NCBI RefSeq assembly: GCF_001613385.1
Contig: NZ_BDCG01000016.1
Span: 310,001-374,000 of the forward strand
Length of the DNA stretch: 64,000 nucleotides
DNA from: Nocardia flavorosea NBRC 108225
GTDB lineage: Bacteria > Actinomycetota > Actinomycetes > Mycobacteriales > Mycobacteriaceae
Direction of reading: 5' to 3'
Shown: positions 24,830-33,927 of the stretch, piece after piece
How the letters are laid out: every line of letters begins with the position of its first letter
How positions within the stretch are numbered: position 1 is the first letter of the stretch
The notes under the pieces: model-generated
The model's input: only the letters and a program-made list of their open reading frames with translations
Databases searched by the model: none
Told to the model about the DNA's origin: nothing
Made by a program: the position numbers and the translations under genes

Positions 24830-25103
24830 GACCTGTTCTTCGTCCCTAGGGATGCCCGGCCGAATGCGGCTCCGCGGCTACACGGGTATGTGGCCGATCA
24901 TCGGGTTCGGTGAGCTTCGGCTGGGCTCGGCAGCCCCACATCGCGGCAGTGGAAACTTGTCCCGGTGCGGCCACCGTCCGTGCTGGGCCACGATCGAAGA
25001 TCCACCTCGCCACCCCTGACGTAACCAGCGGCGGTGCCGAGTTCAGCGAGGCCCTGTGCGGACCGGGGGCCGAAATCCCGCGCCGACGGAGTCGGCGCCG
25101 AAA
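24830..25103. other. Convergent intergenic region without a recognised gene
   Basis: Between the fprB terminator and the end of the acyl-ACP thioesterase gene. I see no coding or RNA signal. Confidence 0.5.
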
Positions 25104-25871
25104 TCACCGCGGCGCTATGCGGACGATGGTGGTGGTGACCCCGTCGACCACGAACCACAGTCGCAAGGTGGGACGGGCGTGTCGGTCGCCGGGTTCATAT
25201 CGGCTACGGACACCGATGTGCTGGCGCGCCAGTACCGGGGCGACATATTCGATCACGGCCCGGTGCGGGCCGCTGGCCAGTTTGGGGTAGTCCACCAGAT
25301 ACTGCTCCACCGCCTGCCAATAGCAGGCGTTGTTCACGTGGTTGTACTGGTCGATATCGGTGGCGCGCAGCGGGAACGGCAGATCGGTATCGGATTCCGG
25401 GGGAGCGGGATCGGTGAGCCAGGGCCGCCAGCGCAGCCGCTGTTCATTGGTGGTCTGCGCCAGGTAGGCCAGGCCCGCATCACTGATCCGGGCCGGCATA
25501 TTGTTGGCCTCATTGATCTTGATCCAGAACCCCTCGGTCTCGATCAGGCCGCCGCGGTCGCTGGTTATCCGCACTCGCATATTCGACCAGCGGGTGGACA
25601 TACTCGAACACCAGCGCAGTAGATGCACGGTGTCGGGCCACCGGACGGGCCGGATCACATCGATCACGGTGCGCCGGATTATCCAATTGGGGTCGGTCTG
25701 CTCGAGAATGGATTGCTGGAGGTGTTCCCAGGCGATGTCCTGGAGGTAGCGGGCGATACCGTCGAGACGTACACGGTTGTAGGGGTCCACGTCACCGGCT
25801 CGCACCGGCCACGACGAAACGAACCCCATACCCTCCTGGGGAAGCGGGGCGAGTGGCTGATCGAGTGACAC
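25104..25871 (-). CDS. Acyl-ACP thioesterase (FatA/FatB type)
   Basis: Releases fatty acids from acyl carrier protein. The 255-residue protein is a double hot-dog: first repeat with VRAGDVDPYNRVRLDGIARY, second with RATDIDQYNHVNNACYWQAV, where the NxHxxY-like region is typical of the catalytic half. The GTG at 25871 follows GAGGAG. It stands alone and is divergent from a quinone oxidoreductase gene. Chain-length preference cannot be read. Confidence 0.87.
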   Translation of the reverse strand: MSLDQPLAPLPQEGMGFVSSWPVRAGDVDPYNRVRLDGIARYLQDIAWEHLQQSILEQTDPNWIIRRTVIDVIRPVRWPDTVHLLRWCSSMSTRWSNMRVRITSDRGGLIETEGFWIKINEANNMPARISDAGLAYLAQTTNEQRLRWRPWLTDPAPPESDTDLPFPLRATDIDQYNHVNNACYWQAVEQYLVDYPKLASGPHRAVIEYVAPVLARQHIGVRSRYEPGDRHARPTLRLWFVVDGVTTTIVRIAPR

Positions 25872-26112
25872 TTGCGCTCCTCGCGCGGCGGGCCGCGCCG
25901 CGGTACTTCTGCTGGTTCCTGAGTCAAGACTTTACGGTGCCGAGTACATGGTGCCGCCCCCGGCGTCGCAGGTTCGGGGCCCTGAGGGGCTCTGAACTAC
26001 CGCTATGGACTTCCCGCTGCCGAGACCGATAGTTTGGGGTTGATCGGTGAATTGGTACATATCATCATGTGCGTCTCATGGCGCCGGGTGAACGAACGAA
26101 AGAGGTCGGCAT

Positions 26113-27087
26113 ATGCGCGCAGCTCAGGTCAGCAAACTCGACGGGCCCGAAGCGATCGAGATCGTCGACATCCCGGAACCGGAACCACTGCCCGGCGGCG
26201 TCGTCATCGATGTGCACGCGGCCGGGGTCGCGTTCCCGGACGTGCTGATGACCCGCGGGCTGTATCAGATGAAGCCGGAGATGCCGTTCGTCGTCGGCGG
26301 TGAGGTCGCGGGTGTGGTCCGGGAAGCCCCGGAGGGCGCCCACGTGAAACCGGGCGACCGGGTCTGCGCCCTGACCATGCTCGGAAACGCCATGGCCGAG
26401 GTGACCAGCACCGCTGCCGAAATGGTTTTCAAGCTCCCGGACAACATCTCCTTTCAAGAGGGCGCCGGAATCCTCTTCAACGATATGACCGTGCACTTCT
26501 GCCTGCGTAACCGCGGCCGGCTGGCCGAAGGTGAAACCGTGCTCGTGCACGGCGCGGCCGGCGGTATCGGCACCTCGACACTGCGGATGGCGGCCGCTCT
26601 GGGCGCCGGCCGGGTGATCGCGGTGGTCAGCACCGAGGCGAAAGCCGAAATCGCGCGCGCCCAGGGCGCCACCGATGTGGTGCTCACCGACGGCTGGCTC
26701 GGCAGCGTCAAAGAACTCACCGGCGACCGCGGTGTCGATATCGTCCTCGACCCGGTGGGTGGCGACCGTTTCACCGACAGCATCCGCTCGCTGGCGCGCG
26801 GCGGCCGGTTGCTGGTGGTGGGCTTCACCGGCGGTGATATCCCCACGGTCAAGGTGAATCGCCTGCTGCTCAAGAACGTCGAGGTCGTCGGCGCCGGCTG
26901 GGGCGAATGGATGCTGTCGCACCCCGGCTACCTCGCCGAGCAGTGGGCCGAGGTCGGACCGCTGTTCGAGGCGGGCAAGATCGCGCCCCCGCAGCCTGTG
27001 CTGTTCCCGCTGGAGCAGGCCGCACAGGCGGTCGCCTCGCTGGAAAACCGTGCTGCCACCGGTAAGGTCGTCGTCACACTGCGCTGA
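26113..27087 (+). CDS. NADPH:quinone oxidoreductase-like MDR protein
   Basis: Medium-chain dehydrogenase/reductase of the zinc-free quinone reductase type, 324 residues. It has the GroES-like N-terminal part (MRAAQVSKLDGPEAIEIVD, GVAFPDVLMTRGLYQ), the nucleotide-binding motif VHGAAGGIGTSTLRMAAALG and the following VDIVLDPVGGDRF. Residues for structural or catalytic zinc are absent, as usual for this subgroup. The substrate is unknown. Confidence 0.87.
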   Translation: MRAAQVSKLDGPEAIEIVDIPEPEPLPGGVVIDVHAAGVAFPDVLMTRGLYQMKPEMPFVVGGEVAGVVREAPEGAHVKPGDRVCALTMLGNAMAEVTSTAAEMVFKLPDNISFQEGAGILFNDMTVHFCLRNRGRLAEGETVLVHGAAGGIGTSTLRMAAALGAGRVIAVVSTEAKAEIARAQGATDVVLTDGWLGSVKELTGDRGVDIVLDPVGGDRFTDSIRSLARGGRLLVVGFTGGDIPTVKVNRLLLKNVEVVGAGWGEWMLSHPGYLAEQWAEVGPLFEAGKIAPPQPVLFPLEQAAQAVASLENRAATGKVVVTLR

Positions 27088-27166
27088 GCCGGTAGGCGTC
27101 GGCGCAGGATCCATGCGCGACCTGCGCCGCCGCCGGGCCCGCGGTTTCGTCGGTATTGTGCACAGC

Positions 27167-27697
27167 ATGCGGATCAGGTCGGCGATAGTCCTCGGGTTGA
27201 CCGCGGCGTTTGCTCTGACGGGGTGCGGTTCCGACACCGGCTCCGAAGAAGCCGACGGTCCGCGGGGGCCCGCTCCGAAAGTAGCCGCGCTGGGTCCGTT
27301 CGTGGGGGAATGCGGACATGTCACCGACGACGAGGTGCGTGATATCGGGGGGCTCGGCCAGATCACCCAGTCGTACAAGAACGCGGTCGGCTGTAACTGG
27401 CAGTCCGGTGGGCTGAGTGGTGCGTCGATAACGTTCGCCTCCTACCGAGGCAGTCCGCTGGAGCGGGAGAAGGCCTGGGTCACCACGCACGGCCGGCCAC
27501 CGGAACCTATCACCGTGGGCGGGCGCCCCGGTTTCGCGGCGCTGGACCCGGACAGCCGTATCTGCGATCTGGCGGTGCAGCTCGACGACGATTTCTTCGA
27601 ATGGTCGACCGCGCTGGGCAGCTATTCCGATATCGGTGGTAATCCGTGTGATCGCAGCCGCGCGCTCGCCGAACTGACCATCGAGCGGCTGGAGTGA
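27167..27697 (+). CDS. DUF3558-type lipoprotein
   Basis: Predicted exported lipoprotein of 176 residues. A short signal peptide ends in the lipobox FALTGC (Cys at about 20), followed by a domain with two spaced Cys regions (FVGECGHVTDDEVRDI, NAVGCNWQSGG, ICDLAVQL, NPCDRSRALAE) typical of DUF3558. TATTGT ends 7 bases before the ATG, so the transcript may be leaderless. A second gene of the same family follows after 4 bases. Function unknown; similar lipoproteins lie upstream of rpsL in mycobacteria. Confidence 0.8.
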   Translation: MRIRSAIVLGLTAAFALTGCGSDTGSEEADGPRGPAPKVAALGPFVGECGHVTDDEVRDIGGLGQITQSYKNAVGCNWQSGGLSGASITFASYRGSPLEREKAWVTTHGRPPEPITVGGRPGFAALDPDSRICDLAVQLDDDFFEWSTALGSYSDIGGNPCDRSRALAELTIERLE

Positions 27698-27701
27698 GAC
27701 G

Positions 27702-28262
27702 ATGACGTTGCGCGAACGACCCGGCCGCGGCCGGATCCGCACGCTGGCCGCGTCGGCGGCGATTCTGGTGGCAGCCGTCTTCGGCGCCGGCTGCGGTAGC
27801 ACGGTGGACGGTACGGCCCTGCCGGTCGGCGGTGGGGAAACCGTCGATACCGCGCAGATCGACAAACTGCTCCGCGAATGCGATGTGGTCACCGACCAGC
27901 AGATCATCGACGCGCTCGGCGGCAACACCTACATCATGGATTCGTTCTTCGGCGCGGTGTGCATGTGGGATATCGGTGGCGGCTCCGGGATGCTCACGCT
28001 GAACTGGTACGAGAACGGGTCGCTGCGCAACGAGCAGGAGACCAACGACAAACTCGGCTACACCAGTACGAAGACCACGGTGCAGGGCACGATCGCCCTG
28101 GAGATCCGGCGCCCGGACGATCCCGGCGCCTGCGGGATGACGGCGAGCGCGGCCGACTCGGGAGTTATCGGCTGGTGGGTGAATTCGTCGCCGGGAGCTA
28201 CTGCCGACCCCTGCGCCGCCGCGAAGAAGCTCCTCGAACTCACCCTCAACATCGCCCGATGA
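27702..28262 (+). CDS. DUF3558-type lipoprotein
   Basis: Predicted lipoprotein of 186 residues with a twin-positive N-terminus, hydrophobic segment and lipobox FGAGC (Cys about 31). The mature part has LLRECDVVTDQQIIDALGG, GAVCMWDIGGGSG, DPGACGMTAS and DPCAAAKKLLELTLN, again the DUF3558 layout. It is paralogous to the preceding gene, which ends 4 bases upstream, so they form a small operon and possibly act together at the cell envelope. Confidence 0.8.
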   Translation: MTLRERPGRGRIRTLAASAAILVAAVFGAGCGSTVDGTALPVGGGETVDTAQIDKLLRECDVVTDQQIIDALGGNTYIMDSFFGAVCMWDIGGGSGMLTLNWYENGSLRNEQETNDKLGYTSTKTTVQGTIALEIRRPDDPGACGMTASAADSGVIGWWVNSSPGATADPCAAAKKLLELTLNIAR

Positions 28263-28284
28263 GGGGTAGAGTTCCCACCCTGTT

Positions 28285-28314
28285 TTGACCGTGTCATCTG
28301 CGTCCGAGTACAGT
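28285..28314 (+). promoter_or_regulatory. Candidate promoter of the str operon
   Basis: TTGACC (28285-28290), 18 bases, TACAGT (28309-28314). It lies 210 bases before rpsL in an otherwise empty gap. Confidence 0.55.
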
Positions 28315-28524
28315 GGACGGCTGTGCCCGGAAGGATACGGGCAAGTTCGAGCGCAGACGTAGGCCAGCGAGAGCGGCTGACGATTCCAGCGTGCCTGTAA
28401 TTCGGGCCCTGAACTGCGCGCGACACGCCCGACCTCGGGACGCGAGAAACGTGGTTGGACGTGCGGGTGAAAGCTCGATGAACAGACCTGACACCGCCAG
28501 AACCGATTAAAGGAAAGCCGGTCT

Positions 28525-28899
28525 ATGCCAACCATCAACCAGCTGGTCCGCAAGGGTCGCCGCGACAAGGTCGCCAAGACCAAGACCGCGGCCCTCAAGG
28601 GGAGCCCGCAGCGTCGTGGCGTGTGCACCCGCGTGTACACCACCACCCCGAAGAAGCCGAACTCCGCGCTCCGTAAGGTCGCGCGTGTTCGCCTGACCAG
28701 CGCGGTCGAGGTCACGGCCTACATCCCCGGCGAAGGCCACAACCTGCAGGAGCACTCGATGGTGCTCGTTCGCGGTGGTCGTGTGAAGGACCTTCCCGGT
28801 GTGCGCTACAAGATCATTCGCGGTTCGCTGGACACCCAGGGTGTGAAGAACCGTAAGCAGGCCCGCAGCCGTTACGGCGCCAAGAAGGAGAAGAGCTGA
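28525..28899 (+). CDS. rpsL: 30S ribosomal protein S12
   Basis: Decoding-centre protein, 124 residues. The streptomycin-resistance positions Lys43 (TTTPKKPNSALRK) and Lys88 (GGRVKDLPGVRYK) are both the sensitive-type Lys. The ATG follows AAAGGAAAGCCGG. It leads the rpsL-rpsG-fusA-tuf cluster, with rpsG starting 1 base after its stop. Confidence 0.99.
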   Translation: MPTINQLVRKGRRDKVAKTKTAALKGSPQRRGVCTRVYTTTPKKPNSALRKVARVRLTSAVEVTAYIPGEGHNLQEHSMVLVRGGRVKDLPGVRYKIIRGSLDTQGVKNRKQARSRYGAKKEKS

Positions 28900-28900
28900 T

Positions 28901-29371
28901 ATGCCGCGCAAGGGCCCCGCTCCCAAGCGTCCGCTGATCAACGATCCGGTCTACGGGTCGCCGCTGGTCACGCAGCTGGTCAACAAGATCCTGCTCGACG
29001 GGAAGAAGTCCACCGCCGAGCGCATCGTCTACGGCGCGATGGAACAGGCGCGCGAGAAGACGGGCACCGATCCGGTTGTCACCCTGAAGCGCGCGCTCGA
29101 CAACGTCAAGCCGTCGCTCGAGGTCAAGCCCCGTCGCGTCGGTGGCGCCACTTACCAGGTGCCGGTCGAGGTTCGCCCCGGCCGCGCCAACACCCTGGCC
29201 CTGCGCTGGCTGGTGAACTTCTCCCGGGCTCGCCGTGAGAAGACCATGGTCGAGCGGCTGGCCAACGAACTGCTCGATGCCAGCAACGGTCTGGGTGCCT
29301 CGGTGAAGCGCCGTGAGGACACCCACAAGATGGCCGAGTCCAACCGGGCCTTCGCGCACTACCGCTGGTGA
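28901..29371 (+). CDS. rpsG: 30S ribosomal protein S7
   Basis: Primary 16S rRNA-binding protein of the small-subunit head, 156 residues, normal length. Motifs MPRKGPAPKRPLINDPVYGS, NKILLDGKKSTAERIVYGAM and the C-terminal KREDTHKMAESNRAFAHYRW are conserved. It is tightly linked to rpsL. A small hairpin (29408-29424, 7 bp) lies in the following gap before fusA. Confidence 0.99.
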   Translation: MPRKGPAPKRPLINDPVYGSPLVTQLVNKILLDGKKSTAERIVYGAMEQAREKTGTDPVVTLKRALDNVKPSLEVKPRRVGGATYQVPVEVRPGRANTLALRWLVNFSRARREKTMVERLANELLDASNGLGASVKRREDTHKMAESNRAFAHYRW

Positions 29372-29494
29372 TGTCTGTCCGGCCCATCGCTCGGGTCGGG
29401 AGGCTTACGGAAGCACCGCTTCCGCTTTGACAGATATGGCGACCGGAAGGTCGTCGGCGAGAATCCCAACTAGCTACGAGCGGGGAAGAATTCC

Positions 29495-31597
29495 GTGGCA
29501 CAGGACGTGCTGACCGACCTGAACAAGGTCCGCAACATCGGCATCATGGCCCACATCGATGCGGGTAAAACCACTACGACCGAACGCATCCTCTTCTACA
29601 CCGGTGTGAACTACAAGCTCGGTGAAACCCATGACGGTGCGTCGACCACCGACTGGATGGAGCAGGAGCAGGAGCGTGGTATCACCATCACCTCCGCGGC
29701 GGTGACCTGCTTCTGGAACCAGAACCAGATCAACATCATCGACACCCCCGGCCACGTCGACTTCACCGTCGAGGTGGAGCGCAGCCTGCGCGTGCTCGAT
29801 GGCGCCGTCGCCGTCTTCGACGGCAAAGAGGGCGTGGAACCGCAGTCCGAGCAGGTGTGGCGTCAGGCCGACAAGTACGACGTGCCGCGGATCTGTTTCG
29901 TCAACAAGATGGACAAGCTCGGTGCGGATTTCTACTTCACCGTGCAGACCATCAAGGACCGCCTCGGTGCCAAGCCGCTGGTCATCCAGCTGCCGATCGG
30001 TGCGGAGGACAGCTTCGAAGGTGTCGTCGACCTGGTCGAGATGAAGGCCAAGGTCTGGACCGGCGAAACCAAACTGGGCGAGAAGTACGAGCTCCAGGAC
30101 ATCCCGGCCGATCTGGTCGAGAAGGCCGAGCAGTACCGGCAGGAACTGCTGGAGACCGTTGCCGAGTCCGACGAGGCGCTGCTGGACAAGTTCTTCGGCG
30201 GTGAAGAGCTCACGATCGACGAGATCAAGGGCGCCATCCGCAAGATGACCGTCAACTCCGAGCTCTACCCGGTGCTGTGCGGTTCGGCGTTCAAGAACAA
30301 GGGCGTGCAGCCCATGCTCGACGCCGTGATCGACTACCTGCCCTCGCCGCTGGACGTCGAGTCGGTGCAGGGGCATGCCCCCAACAACGAGGACGAGGTC
30401 CTCACCCGTAAGCCGAGTGCCGACGAGCCGTTCGCCGCGCTGGCGTTCAAGATCGCCGTGCACCCGTTCTTCGGCAAGCTGACCTACATCCGCGTCTACT
30501 CGGGCAAGGTCGACTCCGGCGCCCAGGTCATCAACGCGACCAAGGGCAAGAAGGAACGTCTGGGCAAGCTGTTCCAGATGCATTCCAACAAGGAGAACCC
30601 GGTTCCCTCGGTCAGCACCGGCCATATCTACGCGGTCATCGGCCTGAAGGACACCACCACCGGTGACACCCTGTGCGATCCGAACAACCAGATCGTCCTG
30701 GAGTCCATGACCTTCCCGGACCCGGTCATCGAGGTCTCCATCGAGCCCAAGACCAAGTCCGACCAGGAGAAGCTGGGCACCGCGATCCAGAAGCTCGCCG
30801 AAGAGGATCCCACCTTCACGGTGAAACTGGACGACGAGACCGGCCAGACCGTTATCGGCGGTATGGGCGAGCTGCACCTCGACATCCTGGTCGATCGGAT
30901 GAAGCGCGAATTCAAGGTCGAGGCGAACGTCGGCAAGCCGCAGGTCGCCTACCGCGAGACCATCACCAAGAAGGTCGAGAAGCTCGAATTCACCCATAAG
31001 AAGCAGACGGGTGGTTCGGGTCAGTTCGCGAAGGTGATCATCGCCCTGGAGCCGTTCGTCGGCGAGGACGGTGCGCACTACGAATTCGAGAACAAGGTCA
31101 CCGGCGGCCGCGTGCCGAGGGAATACATCCCTTCGGTCGACGCGGGTGCGCAGGACGCCATGCAGTACGGTGTGCTCGCCGGTTACCCGCTGGTCAACCT
31201 GAAGGTGACCCTGCTCGACGGTGCATACCACGACGTCGACTCCTCGGAGATGGCGTTCAAGATCGCCGGCTCGCAGGCCCTCAAGGAAGCGGCCCGCAAG
31301 GCCGGTCCGGTAATCCTCGAACCGCTGATGGCGGTCGAGGTCACCACGCCCGAGGACTACATGGGCGATGTGATCGGCGACCTGAACTCCCGCCGTGGCC
31401 AGATCCAGGCCATGGAGGAACGCAGTGGTGCCCGTGTCGTCAAGGCGCTGGTTCCGCTCTCGGAGATGTTCGGCTACATCGGTGACCTGCGGTCGAAGAC
31501 CCAGGGCCGGGCGAACTACTCCATGGTGTTCGATTCGTACGCGGAGGTTCCGGCCAACGTGTCGAAGGAGATCATCGCCAAGGCGACCGGCGAGTAA
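29495..31597 (+). CDS. fusA: Elongation factor G
   Basis: Translocase GTPase, 700 residues from a GTG start. G motifs AHIDAGKTTTTER, DTPGHVDFTVEVER and NKMDKLGADF are intact, followed by the domain II-V regions, including the domain IV segment GSGQFAKVIIALEPF and the C-terminal LNSRRGQIQAMEERSGARV. No change known to me to give fusidic acid resistance was evident. It is the third gene of the str operon. Confidence 0.99.
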   Translation: MAQDVLTDLNKVRNIGIMAHIDAGKTTTTERILFYTGVNYKLGETHDGASTTDWMEQEQERGITITSAAVTCFWNQNQINIIDTPGHVDFTVEVERSLRVLDGAVAVFDGKEGVEPQSEQVWRQADKYDVPRICFVNKMDKLGADFYFTVQTIKDRLGAKPLVIQLPIGAEDSFEGVVDLVEMKAKVWTGETKLGEKYELQDIPADLVEKAEQYRQELLETVAESDEALLDKFFGGEELTIDEIKGAIRKMTVNSELYPVLCGSAFKNKGVQPMLDAVIDYLPSPLDVESVQGHAPNNEDEVLTRKPSADEPFAALAFKIAVHPFFGKLTYIRVYSGKVDSGAQVINATKGKKERLGKLFQMHSNKENPVPSVSTGHIYAVIGLKDTTTGDTLCDPNNQIVLESMTFPDPVIEVSIEPKTKSDQEKLGTAIQKLAEEDPTFTVKLDDETGQTVIGGMGELHLDILVDRMKREFKVEANVGKPQVAYRETITKKVEKLEFTHKKQTGGSGQFAKVIIALEPFVGEDGAHYEFENKVTGGRVPREYIPSVDAGAQDAMQYGVLAGYPLVNLKVTLLDGAYHDVDSSEMAFKIAGSQALKEAARKAGPVILEPLMAVEVTTPEDYMGDVIGDLNSRRGQIQAMEERSGARVVKALVPLSEMFGYIGDLRSKTQGRANYSMVFDSYAEVPANVSKEIIAKATGE

Positions 31598-31604
31598 GTA
31601 CCCC

Positions 31605-31633
31605 TCCGGGGCGGGTAGCTCGCCCGCCCCGGA
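31605..31633 (+). promoter_or_regulatory. Hairpin in the fusA-tuf gap
   Basis: TCCGGGGCGGG pairs with CCCGCCCCGGA (11 bp, 7-base loop) 8 bases after the fusA stop. There is no T tract, so a partial terminator or processing signal is more likely than a full stop. Confidence 0.5.
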
Positions 31634-31657
31634 TCTCCCGGGAGTTTGTACAACCGT

Positions 31658-31685
31658 TAGTTCCCCGCGTACGTGGGGATGACCC
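31658..31685 (+). repeat. Isolated type I-E CRISPR-repeat-like sequence
   Basis: A 28-base stretch containing AGTTCCCCGCGTACGTGGGG followed by ATGACCC. It has the same build as type I-E repeats: AGTTCCCCGCG, a short centre, GGGGAT and a C-rich end; it also folds into an 18-base hairpin (TCCCCGCGT/ACGTGGGGA with one G-U). Only one copy is present and no cas gene is in the window, so it is not an array. It lies 48 bases before the tuf start. Confidence 0.5.
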
Positions 31686-31733
31686 CCGCACTGCTGCAAC
31701 TGCAAGCACCAACAAGTCCAGGAGGACCACACA

Positions 31734-32924
31734 GTGGCGAAGGCGAAGTTCGAGCGGACAAAGCCGCACGTCAACATCGGCACCATCGGTCACGTCGACC
31801 ACGGCAAGACCACGCTGACCGCAGCGATCACCAAGGTGCTGGCGGACAAGTACCCGGACCTCAACGAGAGCTTTGCGTTCGACATGATCGACAAGGCGCC
31901 TGAGGAGAAGGCCCGCGGTATCACGATCAACATCTCGCATGTCGAGTACCAGACCGAGAAGCGTCACTACGCGCACGTCGACGCCCCCGGTCACGCCGAC
32001 TACATCAAGAACATGATCACCGGTGCGGCCCAGATGGACGGCGCCATCCTCGTGGTCGCCGCCACCGACGGCCCGATGCCGCAGACCCGTGAGCACGTGC
32101 TGCTCGCCCGTCAGGTCGGCGTGCCCTACATCCTGGTCGCGCTGAACAAGTCGGACATGGTCGACGACGAGGAAATCCTCGAGCTCGTCGAGATGGAGGT
32201 CCGCGAACTGCTGGCCTCCCAGGAGTTCGACGAGGACGCCCCCGTCGTGCGTGTTTCCGGCCTGAAGGCGCTGGAGGGCGACGAGAAGTGGGCCGAGTCC
32301 ATCGTCGAGCTGATGAGCGCTGTCGACGAGTCCATCCCGGACCCGGTGCGTGAGACCGACAAGCCGTTCCTGATGCCGATCGAGGACGTCTTCACCATCA
32401 CCGGTCGTGGCACCGTCGTCACCGGTCGTGTGGAGCGCGGTGTGGTGAACCTGAACGAAGAGGTCGAGATCGTCGGCATCAAGCCGGAGAAGACCAAGAC
32501 CACCATCACCGGTATCGAAATGTTCCGCAAGATGCTGGACACCGCGCAGGCCGGTGACAACGCGGGTCTGCTGATCCGTGGCATCAAGCGCGAGGATGTG
32601 GAGCGCGGCCAGGTCGTCATCAAGCCGGGCACCACCACCCCGCACACCGAGTTCGAGGGTCAGGCCTACATCCTGTCCAAGGACGAGGGCGGCCGCCACA
32701 CCCCGTTCTTCAACAACTACCGTCCGCAGTTCTACTTCCGTACCACGGACGTGACGGGCGTTGTGACCCTGCCCGAGGGCACCGAAATGGTTATGCCCGG
32801 CGACAACACCGAGATGTCGGTCGTGCTGATCCAGCCGGTCGCCATGGACGAGGGTCTGCGTTTCGCGATCCGTGAAGGTGGCCGCACCGTCGGCGCCGGT
32901 CGGGTCACGAAGATCATCAAGTGA
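31734..32924 (+). CDS. tuf: Elongation factor Tu
   Basis: Delivers aminoacyl-tRNA to the ribosome. It has 396 residues, starting at a GTG after AGGAGGACCACACA. GTPase motifs GHVDHGKTTL, DAPGHADYIKN and NKSDMVD are present, then domains II and III ending AIREGGRTVGAGRVTKIIK. Residues at the sites I know for elfamycin resistance (for example Gln in LARQVGV and Ala in RFAIREGG) look normal. A strong T-tailed terminator follows. Confidence 0.99.
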   Translation: MAKAKFERTKPHVNIGTIGHVDHGKTTLTAAITKVLADKYPDLNESFAFDMIDKAPEEKARGITINISHVEYQTEKRHYAHVDAPGHADYIKNMITGAAQMDGAILVVAATDGPMPQTREHVLLARQVGVPYILVALNKSDMVDDEEILELVEMEVRELLASQEFDEDAPVVRVSGLKALEGDEKWAESIVELMSAVDESIPDPVRETDKPFLMPIEDVFTITGRGTVVTGRVERGVVNLNEEVEIVGIKPEKTKTTITGIEMFRKMLDTAQAGDNAGLLIRGIKREDVERGQVVIKPGTTTPHTEFEGQAYILSKDEGGRHTPFFNNYRPQFYFRTTDVTGVVTLPEGTEMVMPGDNTEMSVVLIQPVAMDEGLRFAIREGGRTVGAGRVTKIIK

Positions 32925-32940
32925 TTCGCTGAATCGCTGG

Positions 32941-32978
32941 AAACGGCGTCGCTCCGAAGGGAGCGGCGCCGTTTTTCG
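32941..32978 (+). terminator. Intrinsic terminator of tuf
   Basis: A 15-bp stem with one wobble (arms 32941-32955 and 32960-32974) and a GAAG loop, ending in GTTTTTCGTTT. Confidence 0.9.
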
Positions 32979-33097
32979 TTTCACGGAATGATGCAGGTAC
33001 GACCGTTCACCGGGAACAGGTACTCGCCGCGCCCCGATAACGCTCGAACTTCTCGGCCGATGTTATGGGTGTCCGATGTCGAACGAAGGAGCTCGGT

Positions 33098-33598
33098 GTG
33101 ATCTGTAAAGCTGCCGCCGCCCTGTCACTCGCCTTCGCCGCCACGGCGGCCGGTGCCGGCGCCGTCGGAGCCGCGCCGGAAAACCCCGCTACACCCGAAT
33201 CCTGTCCCGCCGTTCCTGCCGACCGGGTGGACGACGCCGTCAGCCGGCTACCGCAAGCGTTCCCGGACGTGCCCTGGCACGTGACGGGAAGCGGTTCGTC
33301 CATCGACTGCGCACTGAACTGGGTACAGGTCGACCCGGAGGGAGCGACCGGAAGCTCGCCCAGCCATATCCTGCTCTTCGACCACTTCAAATACGGGAGC
33401 ACAGCTACCGAGGATCCCGAGGCATTCATCAGCGTTGCCGGCAGCGACGCTCCGGGGCAGATCACCATCACATTCCGGTGGCTGAACCCCGGCGACCCCA
33501 CCGCGAATCCCACCGGCCGGGCCGACGTGCGATACCAGCTCTTCCCGCAGTTCCCGCCCGGGCCGATCGATCCGATTCCGCAGGAGGTGACCGGCTGA
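33098..33598 (+). CDS. Secreted LppP/LprE-like protein
   Basis: Exported protein of 166 residues with a cleavable signal peptide (hydrophobic residues about 5-26, ending GAVGAAPE) but no lipobox Cys. The mature part resembles the LppP/LprE family: an N-terminal Cys, LNWVQVDP, HILLFDHFKYGSTATED and ITITFRWLNPGDPTANPTG. The GTG at 33098 was chosen because AAGGAG lies 6 bases upstream; an in-frame ATG at 33065 would spoil the signal peptide. Function unknown. Confidence 0.75.
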   Translation: MICKAAAALSLAFAATAAGAGAVGAAPENPATPESCPAVPADRVDDAVSRLPQAFPDVPWHVTGSGSSIDCALNWVQVDPEGATGSSPSHILLFDHFKYGSTATEDPEAFISVAGSDAPGQITITFRWLNPGDPTANPTGRADVRYQLFPQFPPGPIDPIPQEVTG

Positions 33599-33643
33599 TA
33601 TCCGGCGAGTTCGGGGATCGACCGGACCTGGCCCGACCCATGA

Positions 33644-33662
33644 AATTCAGATAATCTGAATT
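33644..33662 (+). promoter_or_regulatory. Operator palindrome upstream of the toxin-antitoxin genes
   Basis: AATTCAGAT-A-ATCTGAATT is a perfect 9-bp inverted repeat ending 1 base before the antitoxin ATG at 33664. It contains the -10-like GATAAT (33650-33655), so the transcript is probably leaderless and autorepressed by the antitoxin. Confidence 0.6.
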
Positions 33663-33663
33663 C

Positions 33664-33927
33664 ATGGCCACAATGTCCGCCGCCGAGGCCTCCCGCAACT
33701 TCTCCGCCGTACTCAGCCGTGCTGAGCACGGTGAGACGATTCGTATCGTCCGGCACGGGCGAACCGTGGCCACCGTGACGCCACCTGCGACGAGTACCGG
33801 CCGTTCGTTACGGCTCGCTCTGGAAGAATCCGACATAGCACCGTTCGACGACGACTTCGCGTCTGATATCGCCGCCGGGCTCGCTATGGTGTCCGACGAA
33901 ATGGAGGACCCGTGGGCCGGCGCCTGA
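33664..33927 (+). CDS. Phd/YefM-type antitoxin
   Basis: An 87-residue protein whose N-terminal half (MSAAEASRNFSAVLSRAEHG, ETIRIVRHGRTVATVTP) has the Phd/YefM DNA-binding fold. The acidic C-terminal tail (about 50-87) would neutralise the toxin. The downstream PIN toxin gene overlaps its end by 16 bases. A palindrome directly in front of the start codon suggests autoregulation. Confidence 0.85.
   Translation: MATMSAAEASRNFSAVLSRAEHGETIRIVRHGRTVATVTPPATSTGRSLRLALEESDIAPFDDDFASDIAAGLAMVSDEMEDPWAGA

Noticed and set aside
28525..28899. Possible streptomycin-resistance change in rpsL, looked for after the rpoB finding
   Set aside because: Lys43 and Lys88 are both unchanged.
31658..31685. A true CRISPR array in the fusA-tuf gap
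   Set aside because: Only one repeat-like unit, no second copy at spacer distance and no cas genes.
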